DNA of 12,755 bases from a bacterium UBP10_UBA1149 (GTDB lineage: Bacteria > Desulfobacterota > Binatia > UBA1149), in contig DBZX01000089.1 in assembly GCA_002311335.1 (NCBI GenBank), positions 15,233 to 27,987 of the forward strand. Reading direction: 5' to 3'. The notes beneath the pieces are model-generated. The model ran no database searches. It saw only the letters and a program-made list of their open reading frames with translations, and was not told where the DNA came from. Of the stretch, positions 1 to 9,125 are shown piece after piece (positions within the stretch are counted from its first letter, which is position 1; every line of letters begins with the position of its first letter). Made by a program: the position numbers and the translations under genes.

Positions 1-1
1 G

Positions 2-631
2 GCCCTGGCCGCGCTGCTGATCGCGGTAGCCATTGCCCTGCCGTTGGGCCTGCTCTCGGCGTGGAAAGCGGGCGGTACGGTCGACCGCCTGTCGCTGGCT
101 GGCAGTATGCTGGGAGTTGCCGTGCCCAACTTCTGGCTGGGCCCCATGCTCGTGCTGCTGTTTTCGATACAGCTCGGCTGGCTGCCGGTGTCGGGCAGGG
201 GCAGTGCGGCCCACCTCGTGCTGCCCGCCCTCACCCTGGGTACGGCCATGGCCGGCCTGCTGGTAAGGATGACCCGCAGCAGCCTGCTCGAAGTCATGGG
301 CGAAGACTACGTGCGCACCGCCAGGGCCAAGGGCCTCGGTGAAAGCATGGTCATGCTTCGCCACGTACTGGCCAACGCGCTGACGCCACTGCTCTCTGTG
401 CTGGGCCTGCAACTGGGTGGTCTGCTTGCCGGCGCCGTGATCACCGAGACGATATTCGCCTGGCCGGGGCTGGGCAGGCTCATGGTGCAGGCGATCTACA
501 GCCGCGACTACCCGGTGGTGCAGGGCTGCGTGCTGGTGATCGCTGTCACCTACGTGCTGGTGAACCTGCTTACCGACCTGGCTTACGTCTGGGCCAACCC
601 GCGCGTGAACTACGGTGACGACGATGACTGA
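2..631 (+). CDS. ABC transporter permease, DppB/OppB-like (5' partial)
   Basis: This is one inner-membrane permease of a peptide/nickel-type ABC importer (BPD_transp_1 fold), which forms the channel with the permease encoded next. The frame is open from base 2, so the start lies outside the window. About 209 residues are visible; family members run to roughly 310-340, so about the first third is missing. Several hydrophobic membrane segments are visible. The cytoplasmic EAA loop that contacts the ATPase is present (YVRTARAKGLGE, bases 309-344), followed by the usual ETIFAWPGLGRL segment. The C terminus ends in an Asp run. The stop codon overlaps the start of the next permease. No substrate-binding protein or ATPase is visible, so the substrate (dipeptide, oligopeptide, nickel or other) cannot be decided. 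Confidence 0.93.
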   Translation, partial: ALAALLIAVAIALPLGLLSAWKAGGTVDRLSLAGSMLGVAVPNFWLGPMLVLLFSIQLGWLPVSGRGSAAHLVLPALTLGTAMAGLLVRMTRSSLLEVMGEDYVRTARAKGLGESMVMLRHVLANALTPLLSVLGLQLGGLLAGAVITETIFAWPGLGRLMVQAIYSRDYPVVQGCVLVIAVTYVLVNLLTDLAYVWANPRVNYGDDDD

Positions 632-1451
632 CACCCCCCGCGCACGAAAACGCGCGCCGCTGCTGCCGGGACTGCTGGTGCTGTCGCTGCTCACTGCCGG
701 AGCGCTGTTTGCGCCACTGCTGGCCCCCTCGCCGCCCGCGGCCCAATCGTTGGAGAACGGCCTGGCCGCTCCCGCCCTCGACCACCCGCTGGGACGTGAC
801 CGCCTGGGACGCGACCAACTCAGCCGTGTGCTCTACGGCGCGAGGGTGTCCCTGGGTATAGGACTTGGCACCGTCGCGTTGTCGCTGATGCTGGGTGTGC
901 TGCTGGGCTGTGCGGCCGGCTACCTGGGAGGCCCGGTTGATTTTTTGATAATGCGCCTGGTCGACGTGTTGCTGGCGTTTCCGGGGCTGCTGTTGGCCAT
1001 CGCCCTGGCTGCGGTGCTGGGACCTGGGGCAGGCAACGTAGTGCTGGCGCTGGGGCTCACCGCCTGGACGAGTTACGCCCGCCTGGCCCGCGGCGAGGTA
1101 CTGAGCCTACGCCGCCGCGAACACGTGCTCGCCGCCGAGGCCATGGGCCTGGGTCCAGCCAGGGTGGTGACCCGGCACCTGCTGCCACTGCTGGCGGCAC
1201 CGCTGCTGGTCCAGGCGAGCTTCGGCGTAGCGGGAGCTATCGTGGCCGAATCGTCGCTCAGTTTTCTCGGTCTCGGCGTGCAGGCGCCGTCACCCTCCTG
1301 GGGCTCAATGCTCAACGACGGACGATCGTTCCTGCTGGTGGCACCACACCTGACTATTTTTCCAGGGCTGGCCATCCTCTTCACGGTACTCGGACTTAAC
1401 TCGCTGGGTGACGCCCTGCGCGACCGTCTCGATGTTCGTTTTCCCGGCTGA
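624..1451 (+). CDS. ABC transporter permease, DppC/OppC-like
   Basis: This is the second inner-membrane permease of the same importer, 275 residues, near the usual DppC/OppC length. The N terminus has a short basic tail, a first membrane helix, then the DppC/OppC signature HPLGRDRLGRDQLSRVLYGA, which leads into the permease domain. The EAA loop reads EAMGLGPARVVTRHLLP, and the C-terminal region has the familiar SLSFLGLGVQAPSPSWG segment. I chose the ATG at 624 because GGTGA sits 5 nt upstream and the overlap with the preceding stop is then 8 nt; a GTG at 615 is the alternative. The reading frames overlap, so the two permeases are probably translationally coupled. The gene ends 22 nt before the convergent mutM stop, and no clear terminator is visible between them. 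Confidence 0.94.
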   Translation: MTDTPRARKRAPLLPGLLVLSLLTAGALFAPLLAPSPPAAQSLENGLAAPALDHPLGRDRLGRDQLSRVLYGARVSLGIGLGTVALSLMLGVLLGCAAGYLGGPVDFLIMRLVDVLLAFPGLLLAIALAAVLGPGAGNVVLALGLTAWTSYARLARGEVLSLRRREHVLAAEAMGLGPARVVTRHLLPLLAAPLLVQASFGVAGAIVAESSLSFLGLGVQAPSPSWGSMLNDGRSFLLVAPHLTIFPGLAILFTVLGLNSLGDALRDRLDVRFPG

Positions 1452-1473
1452 GGCGGCGCGGCTGGCGCGCGCG

Positions 1474-2292
1474 TCAGTCCTGGCAGGACGGGCAGTAGAA
1501 ACTCGAACGCCCGCCCACCCTGACGAGCTTGATCACCGAGCCGCAGTGGCCGCAGGGCTCCCCCACCTTATCGTAGACCTGGTGCCTCCACTGGTAGCCC
1601 CCGCGCCGGCCTATGCCGTCGAGAAAATCCGACACCGTTGAACCGCGGTGCTCTATGGCCTCGGTGAGTATACGGCGGCTGCTCTCGACCAGCAGCGCGC
1701 ACTCGGCCCGGCTCACTCTCGGCATGCGCCGACGCGGCCTCACACCGCAGTCGAAGAGTATTTCGTTTACGTAGATGTTGCCCAGGCCTGCCACCACGCG
1801 CTGATCCATGAGTATATCCTTGATGGTCCTGCGGCTGCGCGTCTTGAAGCCAGCCAGGTACGCGCCCGTGAAGCAATCGGCCTGCAGGGGTTCAGGGCCG
1901 AGATCGGCGAACAGCGAGCAGCTGTCGTAGTCGTCCATCACCACCAGGCCGAAGCGCCGCGGATCGTTGAAACTGAGCACCGCGCCGTCGTCGAGTTCGA
2001 ACAGAAGGTGGTCGTGCCTGGCCGGGCTATCAAGGCCGCCGGGGTTGTGGATCAGGGTGCCGCTCATACCGAAGTGCAGTATGCAGGAAGGCCCCTGGTC
2101 GAGGTCGAGCACCAGGTACTTGCTGCGCCGGCGGGTGGCGGTGATGCTGCGCCCGGTCAGCAGGCGGGGCAAGGCCGGGTCGACCGGCCGCCGCAACGAA
2201 GCGCAGCGCAGCTGCACGCCGGTGATCCTGCGCCCGACCAGCAGCGGCTCGAGGCTGGAGCGAACCACCTCGACCTCGGGCAGCTCAGGCAC
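1474..2292 (-). CDS. mutM: formamidopyrimidine-DNA glycosylase (Fpg/MutM)
   Basis: This bifunctional DNA glycosylase/AP lyase removes 8-oxoguanine and ring-opened purines from oxidised DNA. At 272 residues it has the family's usual length. The N terminus MPELPEVE provides the catalytic Pro2 and Glu3. Lys58 in RRRSKY matches the conserved active-site lysine. HFGMSGTL (residues 73-80), NDPRRFG (109-115) and GLGNIYVNE (169-177) are family hallmarks. A C-terminal zinc finger is complete, with Cys247, Cys250, Cys267 and Cys270 and the DNA-contacting Arg262. The start is GTG, and its first 8 bases overlap the end of rsmA, so translation is probably coupled. It is the last gene of the minus-strand cluster and converges on the permease genes. 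Confidence 0.97.
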   Translation of the reverse strand: MPELPEVEVVRSSLEPLLVGRRITGVQLRCASLRRPVDPALPRLLTGRSITATRRRSKYLVLDLDQGPSCILHFGMSGTLIHNPGGLDSPARHDHLLFELDDGAVLSFNDPRRFGLVVMDDYDSCSLFADLGPEPLQADCFTGAYLAGFKTRSRRTIKDILMDQRVVAGLGNIYVNEILFDCGVRPRRRMPRVSRAECALLVESSRRILTEAIEHRGSTVSDFLDGIGRRGGYQWRHQVYDKVGEPCGHCGSVIKLVRVGGRSSFYCPSCQD

Positions 2293-3106
2293 TGCGCTGC
2301 TCTTCCCGGTGAAGCCCGCGGCACAGCGCCGCCAGTTTTTCTATCTCGACCTGCTCGGCACGACAGCCCGGATCGATGTCTGCCTCTTCGATGAGCTCGC
2401 GACCGCTGCCCTCGCCAAGTCGCGCGTCGATCCACTTGACCAGCGTGTTGCCCAGCATCTTGCGTCTCGACACGAACGCCGCCTTCACCAGCTCGGCAAA
2501 AAGCGCTTCATCGCCAGGCTCGTAGCGCGGCCCGTCGAGGCAGGAAATTCTTATGACCATCGAGTCCACGGCCGGCGCGGGGTCGAAACTTTCGGGCCCG
2601 ACCTCGAGCCCGGCCTCCACGTCGGCGTACATACCCGTCATAACCGACAGAACGCCGTAGCTGCGGCTGCCCGGGCCAGACAACAAGCGCTGGCAGACCT
2701 CCTTCTGCAGCATCACGACCATCTCTTCGACCGGTGGGTGCTGCTCAAGCAGGTGACGGACGATAGCCGTACCGCTCTCGTAGGGAAGATTGCCAACCAC
2801 CAGGCAGGGCTCGTCGAGCAGGGCGTCCAGGTCGACCGCGAGCGCGTCGGCCTGCAGCACGCGCACGTGATCGCTGTTGTCGTAACGCGCCGCCAGCTTC
2901 GTGGCCAGTTTGCTGTCGAGCTCGATGGCCAGCAGTTTGCTCGAGTGATCGGCCAGCAGTCCGGTCAACGCGCCTCGGCCGGAACCGATCTCGACCACGC
3001 TGCGGCCCCGCGCCCCCGCCCAGTCGACTATCCTTTCACAGACGACCCTGTCGACGAGAAAGTTCTGCCCCAGCCGCGGAGCCCGCCGCCGGGAGCCCTT
3101 CACCAC
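2285..3106 (-). CDS. rsmA: 16S rRNA (A1518/A1519)-N6,N6-dimethyltransferase RsmA (KsgA)
   Basis: This SAM-dependent enzyme dimethylates two adjacent adenines in helix 45 of 16S rRNA late in 30S assembly; its loss classically gives kasugamycin resistance. The 273-residue protein starts with the family's LGQNFL motif (residues 12-17). SAM-binding motif I is EIGSGRGALT (39-48), and the catalytic adenine-clamping motif IV is NLPY (106-109). FDPAPAVDSMV (174-184) and SRRKMLGNTL further on are characteristic of KsgA. The start is one of two consecutive GTG codons (3106 or 3103) lying within a 14-bp tandem duplication that spans the junction with tsaD. Its stop overlaps the mutM start by 8 nt. Confidence 0.96.
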   Translation of the reverse strand: MVKGSRRRAPRLGQNFLVDRVVCERIVDWAGARGRSVVEIGSGRGALTGLLADHSSKLLAIELDSKLATKLAARYDNSDHVRVLQADALAVDLDALLDEPCLVVGNLPYESGTAIVRHLLEQHPPVEEMVVMLQKEVCQRLLSGPGSRSYGVLSVMTGMYADVEAGLEVGPESFDPAPAVDSMVIRISCLDGPRYEPGDEALFAELVKAAFVSRRKMLGNTLVKWIDARLGEGSGRELIEEADIDPGCRAEQVEIEKLAALCRGLHREEQRSA

Positions 3107-3130
3107 TGGAACTTCACCACTGGAACTTCA
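3098..3130 (-). repeat. 14-bp tandem duplication at the tsaD/rsmA junction
   Basis: On the minus strand the unit TGAAGTTCCAGTGG occurs at 3130-3117 and again, identically, at 3116-3103, followed by a third partial TGAAG at 3102-3098. The first unit contains the tsaD stop codon; the second contains the first bases of rsmA. The whole 21-nt intergenic gap between these genes lies inside the repeat. Confidence 0.95.
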
Positions 3131-4126
3131 CTGCACCGAGCCCAGCGGCAGCCGGGACACGGCTTCAAGTTGCTCGCCGGGCAGGCCGTTTTCCATGCGA
3201 CGGACCGCCGCGTAGGCGATCATGGCCGCGTTGTCGGTGCACAGGCTTAAGGGAGGAAACAACGGAGTCATGCCACGCTGCGACAGTTCCTCGGTAAGTC
3301 GCCTGCGCAGCCGGCTGTTGGCTGACACGCCACCGGCAACCGCTACTGACGCGGGCGCGAAACGTTCCACGGCCTCCCCCACCCTTTTCAGCAGGCAATC
3401 GACTATGGCTTCCTGGTACGACGCGCACACGTCCTCGAGACTGTGGCCCTTGCTGTCGTCGGAGTGAAGAAAATCCCACAGTGATGTCTTCAGGCCCGAA
3501 AAGCTGAAGGCCAGCGAGTCGTCACGAACCCGCGGCCGCGGAAAACGCAGCGCGGTCGGATCGCCCCTACTCCCCAGTTCGTCCATGACCTTGCCCCCGG
3601 GCCAGCCCAGATCGAGCATCTTGGCGCCCTTGTCGAAAGCCTCACCGGCCGAATCGTCGCGCGTACGGCTAAGCTCCCTGTATACGCCCACGTCTTCGAC
3701 AAGGTACATCGCCGTGTGTCCACCCGACACCAGCACCGACAGCAAGGGAAAATCGTCCTGCCCCTCGACCAGCGGAGACAACACGTGTCCTTCGAGATGG
3801 TTGACCCCGTACAGCGGTCGGTCGAGCGCCAGCGCCAGGCCCTGGGCCGCCGACAGGCCCACCAGCAGGGAACCAACCAGCCCGGGCCCGCGCGTGACAG
3901 CGACAACGTCGATTTCGTCGAGTTGCCTGTCGCCCAGCTCCAGTGCCCGCTCGATAACGGTCTGCACTGTCTCAAGGTGGCGTCGCGCCGCCAGCTCCGG
4001 CACCACTCCACCGTAGTCGGCGTGCAGGGCGTCCTGCGAAGCCACCAGGTTGGACAGCACCGTCCGATCCTCGACCAGCGCGGCCGAGGTGTCATCGCAG
4101 GAAGTCTCTATACCCAGTACAAGCAC
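3128..4126 (-). CDS. tsaD: tRNA N6-adenosine threonylcarbamoyltransferase TsaD (Gcp/YgjD)
   Basis: This is the catalytic subunit of the TsaB-TsaD-TsaE machinery, which transfers threonylcarbamoyl to A37 of ANN-decoding tRNAs (t6A). It has 332 residues, the normal bacterial length. It begins with the ASKHA-fold segment VLGIETSCDDTS (residues 3-14). VVPELAARRH is at 41-50, and the metal-binding HLEGH motif places His110 and His114. SGGHT (134-138), GEAFDKGAKMLDLGWPGG (161-178), AGGVSAN (264-270) and CTDNAAMIA with Asp298 are all present. The start is GTG, 2 nt after the lipoprotein stop; no strong Shine-Dalgarno sequence is visible, so coupling to the upstream gene is likely. tsaB and tsaE are not in the window. 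Confidence 0.97.
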   Translation of the reverse strand: MLVLGIETSCDDTSAALVEDRTVLSNLVASQDALHADYGGVVPELAARRHLETVQTVIERALELGDRQLDEIDVVAVTRGPGLVGSLLVGLSAAQGLALALDRPLYGVNHLEGHVLSPLVEGQDDFPLLSVLVSGGHTAMYLVEDVGVYRELSRTRDDSAGEAFDKGAKMLDLGWPGGKVMDELGSRGDPTALRFPRPRVRDDSLAFSFSGLKTSLWDFLHSDDSKGHSLEDVCASYQEAIVDCLLKRVGEAVERFAPASVAVAGGVSANSRLRRRLTEELSQRGMTPLFPPLSLCTDNAAMIAYAAVRRMENGLPGEQLEAVSRLPLGSVQ

Positions 4127-4128
4127 GT

Positions 4129-4650
4129 TCAGCCGTCCCGGCCGGAAAATTCACCGGTGAGCCCGGCGGGGAGATACACCTGCCGCCTGAGCAGCTCAAT
4201 TTCAAGCGCCAGTCGGTCGTCATCGGGTACGCGGCCGTCGAGTTTCTCCAGGTACACCCGTCCGCGGGCTGGGTCACCGCCCCGGCGCCAGGCCTCGGCC
4301 ATGTACAGCCAGGTGTACCAGCTGCCACCGTCCAGCCCCATGGAGCGCTCGAGCAGGTCGAGGGCCTCTTCGTTACGTTCGCGTGTCATCAGGTCCCTGG
4401 CGCGGGCAACAAAGCGCAGGCTGGCCAGGCGTCCCGCCCCCAGCTGGCCCCCGGCAGCTGCCGCGGCGACGGTCTCGTCGAGCAGCAGGCCGGCCCTGGC
4501 CAGTTGTCCCGATTTGACCGGCTCCTGCCCCGCCCGACCCGCCGCGCCACCGGCGCCCGGAAAACGCGGCAGGCTGGCCACCGTGCAGGCCGAAACGAGC
4601 AACAGGGAACAGACCAGGACAAGGGGCACAACGACCCGCAGGGCCGGCAC
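4129..4650 (-). CDS. small TPR-like lipoprotein, candidate PBP1B activator
   Basis: I do not recognise an exact family. The 173-residue product starts with a lipoprotein signal: a short basic N terminus, a Val/Leu-rich core and a lipobox LVSAC with Cys22. The mature protein therefore probably begins at this lipidated cysteine. An Ala/Gly-rich linker follows. Residues about 79-139 form a helical TPR-like unit with phrases such as EEALDLLERSMGLD and YMAEAWRRGGDPARGRVYLEK. The frame stays open to 4782 inside the PBP gene, but GTG at 4650 is the sensible start: it lies 4 nt after that gene's stop and gives a proper signal peptide. Placement directly behind a PBP1B-type synthase suggests a role like LpoP, the TPR-containing activator of PBP1b in Pseudomonas. 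That role is inferred from position and architecture only. Confidence 0.85.
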   Translation of the reverse strand: MPALRVVVPLVLVCSLLLVSACTVASLPRFPGAGGAAGRAGQEPVKSGQLARAGLLLDETVAAAAAGGQLGAGRLASLRFVARARDLMTRERNEEALDLLERSMGLDGGSWYTWLYMAEAWRRGGDPARGRVYLEKLDGRVPDDDRLALEIELLRRQVYLPAGLTGEFSGRDG

Positions 4651-4654
4651 TGGT

Positions 4655-7003
4655 TCAGTGCCGAGGTTCTGCCTGCCGGGGCAGCAGGTGGCCAAGGGCA
4701 CCACAGTGTTGGTTGGGAACGTCATCCTCGAGAAACGCCTCCGTGATTGTATCGTTACAAGCCACGGTGGCCAACAGTCCACTTCGAGGATCGACCTCGA
4801 CCAGCTCGATGCCGGCCGGCACCTCGAAAGCCGACGGCGGCCGTTCCTCGAGTGCTTCCTTCATAAAACGCGTCCACACGGGCAGCGCAGCCGTCGCCCC
4901 GCTCAGGCCCACGTGCCCGGCCTTGTCGAAGCCCACCCAGGCCACCGCCAGCAGCCCGGGGGTGTAGCCGGCAAACCAGGCGTCATTGTAGTCGTTGCTG
5001 GTGCCGGTCTTGCCGGCGGCCGGGCGAGTGAAACCGGCGGTGCGCGCACGTCGACCCGTGCCTCGCTCCATTACTCCCTCCAACATGTGGGTCACCAGGT
5101 AAGCGTCCACGGCGGGGATTACCCGTTCAAACTCCAGGCGGTTGCCCTCGATGACCTTACCCGTTCGGTCGACAACCTTGGCAACCCCCAGCGGTTCGGC
5201 CTTCATGCCACCGCCGGCAAACACCGAGTACACGCGGGCGACGTCGAAGGGCGAGATCTCGTAGGCGCCCAGCGAGATGGCTGGCCAGGGCCGCAGCGCT
5301 TCGTCTACTCCCAGGCGAACGGCCAGGTCGCGGATCTCTTCGATACCGACATCGCGAGCGATCCTCGCGGTGGCGGTGTTGATCGAGCGCTCCAGTGCCT
5401 CGCGGACGGTTACCTCTCCGTACAACTTGTCCGAGTAGTTGGCCGGCGACCACTTCTTTCCGTCATAGTCCCAGGTAAACGGTTCATCGGTCACGCGGCT
5501 GGTGGGCAGCAAGTGCACCCTGCCTACTTCCTCGCTGCCGACCGCCGCGAGCATGACCACCGGTTTGAACACCGAGCCGGTCTGCCTGCGCGCGTTGAGG
5601 ACCCTGTTGAACTGCGTGCGCCCGTAGTCGCGCCCGCCCACCATGGCGAGTATCCTTCCCGTGCGCGGGTTCAGGACAACCAGCGCCCCTTCTATGCGGT
5701 CACCCTGCTCCCTGAGCAGGGTGGGAAAGTCCCGCTCCAGCCTGTCGAGCTCCTCGGCAACGGCTCGTTCGGCCACGTGTTGAAAGCCCGCGTCCAGGGT
5801 CGTGAAGATGCTGTAACCCTCGCTCTTGAGCACCTCGGCGGGAAAGTTCTCCTTGAGTTCGTTGCGAACGAAATCCGTGAAATGCGACGCGCTGCCCGTA
5901 GCCGCAACCGGCGGCACGGTTCCCAGCGCCTCGGCCAGGGCCCTGCGATAAGTACGGTGGTCGATCTCACCCACGTCGAGCAGCACCCGCAGCACGACGT
6001 TGCGCCGCTCGACGGCGCGCTCGGGATGGCGGTGGGGCGAGTAGTAGTTGGGCGCCCGGATGACGCCGGCCAGCGTGGCCGCCTGCCCCAGCGAGAGCTC
6101 CCGCGGTTCTCGGCCGAAGTACCAGGCCGAGGCTTCCCACATGCCGTGTACGCCGACCCCGCCTTTCTGCCCGAGGTAGATTTCGTTGAGATAGTTTTCG
6201 AGTATTTCGAGCTTGGAGAAGCGGCGCTCGGCCATGACCGCCATTACTGCCTCCCTCGCCTTGCGAGTAAGGGTGCGCTCATTATCGAGGAAGAAGTTCT
6301 TCATGAGCTGCTGGGTGAGCGTAGACCCACCTTGCCTGACCCTGCCCGACCTCAGGTTGACGAGAAACGCGCGTGCCAGTCCGCGCAGGTCGACACCGCG
6401 ATGGTCAAAGAAACGACGATCCTCCACCGACACGACGGCCCGCACCAGGTGCGCAGGGACCTCGGCTATTTTCATTTCCCGCCTGTCTTCGCGCAGCTCG
6501 CCGTGCAGGCCGGCCAGCATCACCGGCTCGAGAAAAAACGAGTATATCTCCTCACCGCCAGGGCCTTCGTGCATGCCCAGTATGCGCCCGCCCGCGTCGA
6601 GCCTGATGTCGAGCAGGCGGCCCGCTTCGCGCCGACCGGGGAAATCAAAAGAGCGGAGAAACAGTTCGAGCCTGCGTGGGTGTCCCAGCTCACCGTCGGC
6701 CGCAACGTAGCGGTACTCTCCCCTGGCCTCGGGCCTGTCTCGCACCTCGACGTAGCCCCTGCGCTTGAGCCTCCAGGCAAACAGCTCGCCATCCACGCCC
6801 AGCCCCGGGTAGACGGCGTACTGGTCGGAATAGATGCGTGAGGGAAAATCCCAGCGCTGCCCCGCGAAGTGCCCGGTGAGAAGCTCATCGGTCTGCAGGT
6901 AGAAACGCCAGGCCAGCAGCCCCCCGGCGAGCCCGGCGAGCAACAACAGCCCGAGGGCGTAGGCAAGAAACCGGCGAGAGACCAGCCAGCGCGGTCGGAT
7001 CAC
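4655..7003 (-). CDS. mrcB: class A penicillin-binding protein, PBP1B type
   Basis: This bifunctional peptidoglycan synthase polymerises lipid II and cross-links stem peptides at the outer face of the inner membrane. The 782-residue protein has a short basic cytoplasmic tail, one membrane helix (about 12-35) and a UB2H-like region (about 45-130; PSRIYSDQYAVYP, then RSFDFPG). The glycosyltransferase (GT51) domain has catalytic Glu194 in VEDRRFFDH, GGSTLTQQLMKN (225-236) and RKAREAVMA. The transpeptidase has Ser477 in SVFK, SIN at 540-542 and KTG at 665-667, all intact. The overall match is to PBP1B rather than PBP1A. The start is GTG, 17 nt after the htrA stop, and the stop lies 4 nt before the TPR-like lipoprotein gene. 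Confidence 0.95.
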   Translation of the reverse strand: MIRPRWLVSRRFLAYALGLLLLAGLAGGLLAWRFYLQTDELLTGHFAGQRWDFPSRIYSDQYAVYPGLGVDGELFAWRLKRRGYVEVRDRPEARGEYRYVAADGELGHPRRLELFLRSFDFPGRREAGRLLDIRLDAGGRILGMHEGPGGEEIYSFFLEPVMLAGLHGELREDRREMKIAEVPAHLVRAVVSVEDRRFFDHRGVDLRGLARAFLVNLRSGRVRQGGSTLTQQLMKNFFLDNERTLTRKAREAVMAVMAERRFSKLEILENYLNEIYLGQKGGVGVHGMWEASAWYFGREPRELSLGQAATLAGVIRAPNYYSPHRHPERAVERRNVVLRVLLDVGEIDHRTYRRALAEALGTVPPVAATGSASHFTDFVRNELKENFPAEVLKSEGYSIFTTLDAGFQHVAERAVAEELDRLERDFPTLLREQGDRIEGALVVLNPRTGRILAMVGGRDYGRTQFNRVLNARRQTGSVFKPVVMLAAVGSEEVGRVHLLPTSRVTDEPFTWDYDGKKWSPANYSDKLYGEVTVREALERSINTATARIARDVGIEEIRDLAVRLGVDEALRPWPAISLGAYEISPFDVARVYSVFAGGGMKAEPLGVAKVVDRTGKVIEGNRLEFERVIPAVDAYLVTHMLEGVMERGTGRRARTAGFTRPAAGKTGTSNDYNDAWFAGYTPGLLAVAWVGFDKAGHVGLSGATAALPVWTRFMKEALEERPPSAFEVPAGIELVEVDPRSGLLATVACNDTITEAFLEDDVPNQHCGALGHLLPRQAEPRH

Positions 7004-7020
7004 AGAAACCCCGGTTACCC

Positions 7021-8492
<1,472 letters not shown>

Positions 8493-8493
<1 letters not shown>

Positions 8494-8963
8494 CAGGAGT
8501 CGTTGTCCCTTGCGGACGACTCGTCGGCGGCCCCGACCTCGGCAACGTAACGCATGTGTAGCTGGTATAGCACGTCTTCAAACATGGAGTCCTCGTCTTC
8601 GGTCAGGTTGCCGCGGGTTTTTTCCCTGAGCACCTCGACCAGGGCGATCATGGCGGCCGCCTGTTCGAGGTCCTTTTTTATCTGCTGGTCGGCGGGATCC
8701 GCTATGGCTCCCAGGAACATGAAGGCCTGCGATGCCAGTCCCACGATGAAAGTCGAAAAGGCCAGGTCGGCGCGTTCGCCTCCCGGTTCGGATGCTGCGC
8801 TGGATTCTACGCTGGATTCTGCGGCCGCGGCCTCGCTCTCGGCCGCTTCTTCGGCCGGCTGCTCGTCTGCTTGCTCAGCGCCCTCTTCGCGATCATCGCC
8901 GCTGGAGTCAAAACGCCTCTTATCCTTAAAGGTGAACGACTGTTCGTCTTTTTCTTCCGACAT
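8493..8963 (-). CDS. DUF1844 domain protein, function unknown
   Basis: This 156-residue protein is the first gene of the minus-strand cluster. Residues 9-17 (SFTFKDKRR) are a short conserved lead-in seen in many members. An acidic, Glu/Ala/Ser-rich low-complexity stretch follows (about 22-65). The DUF1844 helical domain lies at about 68-142: FSTFIVGLASQAFMFLGAI, then a segment ending EKTRGNLTEDED and the hallmark YQLHMRYVAEVG. There is no signal peptide, so the protein is probably cytoplasmic. I chose ATG at 8963, with GGAGG 11 nt upstream at 8975-8979; a TTG at 8972 is too close to that site. DUF1844 proteins have no established function and are frequent in Deltaproteobacteria and relatives. 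Confidence 0.9.
8798..8820. repeat. 12-bp imperfect tandem repeat inside the DUF1844 gene
   Basis: CGCTGGATTCTA is followed at once by CGCTGGATTCT on the plus strand. On the coding (minus) strand this encodes the duplicated ESS motif in the low-complexity acidic linker, a likely replication-slippage product within a tolerant region. Confidence 0.8.
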
Positions 8964-8987
8964 ACCCGGCAAGGCCTCCGAGCGACA

Positions 8988-8993
8988 TTTTTA
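8988..8993 (-). promoter_or_regulatory. candidate extended -10 for the DUF1844-to-mutM operon
   Basis: Read on the minus strand, TGGTAAAAA gives an extended -10 element (TGn plus TAAAAA) 24 nt before the chosen ATG. No good -35 hexamer lies at the standard distance, so the call is weak. It is the best candidate in the only sizeable gap upstream of the seven-gene cluster. Confidence 0.3.
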
Positions 8994-9009
8994 CCAGAAA
9001 CCTCGGAAC

Positions 9010-9025
9010 AAGGCACCCCTGCCTT
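9010..9025. repeat. inverted repeat in the divergent control region
   Basis: AAGGCA-CCCC-TGCCTT is a perfect 6-bp inverted repeat with a 4-nt centre. It lies about 16 bp upstream of the candidate leftward -10, roughly where a -35 would be, so it could be an operator or a small hairpin. No protein family can be assigned. Confidence 0.45.
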
Positions 9026-9040
9026 CCAGAAAGACAGCAG

Positions 9041-9070
9041 GTGGGGGGCGCCCCGGGGTCCTGCCCCCAC
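9041..9070. repeat. GC-rich inverted repeat between the divergent promoters
   Basis: GTGGGGG (9041-9047) and CCCCCAC (9064-9070) form a 7-bp stem around a 16-nt interior that contains the palindromes GGCGCC and CCCCGGGG. It lies between the two divergent transcription units and does not follow any gene end, so a terminator role is unlikely. Confidence 0.4.
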
Positions 9071-9096
9071 TGTGAAGCTGCCGGTCGGCAATGGCG

Positions 9097-9125
9097 TTGA
9101 CAACATCGGCCGGCGTCCATAGGAT
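9097..9125 (+). promoter_or_regulatory. sigma-70-type promoter for cysK-larE
   Basis: A perfect -35 TTGACA (9097-9102) is separated by exactly 17 nt from TAGGAT (9120-9125), a 4-of-6 match to the -10 consensus. Transcription would start near 9132, about 39 nt before the chosen cysK ATG. The AT content rises locally against GC-rich flanks, as expected of a promoter. Confidence 0.65.

Noticed and set aside
1452..1490. Possible bidirectional terminator between the permease and mutM stops (GTCCT-GGC-AGGAC, 1476-1488)
   Set aside because: The stem is only 5 bp, lies within the mutM zinc-finger codons and lacks a U-tract on either strand.
1967..3250. A 427-codon plus-strand open frame antisense to mutM and rsmA
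   Set aside because: Low-complexity Arg/Gln-rich product without motifs, lying opposite two clearly conserved enzymes; a shadow frame.
3716..6841. A 1041-codon open frame on the plus strand, antisense to tsaD, the lipoprotein gene and mrcB
   Set aside because: It runs across three well-conserved genes and their junctions, its protein is rich in Arg, Pro, Gln and His with no recognisable domain, and it is what biased third positions in GC-rich DNA produce on the opposite strand.
8871..9122. Possible small plus-strand gene in the gap before cysK
   Set aside because: It overlaps the DUF1844 N-terminal coding region and the cysK promoter, has no ribosome site, and shows no recognisable motif.
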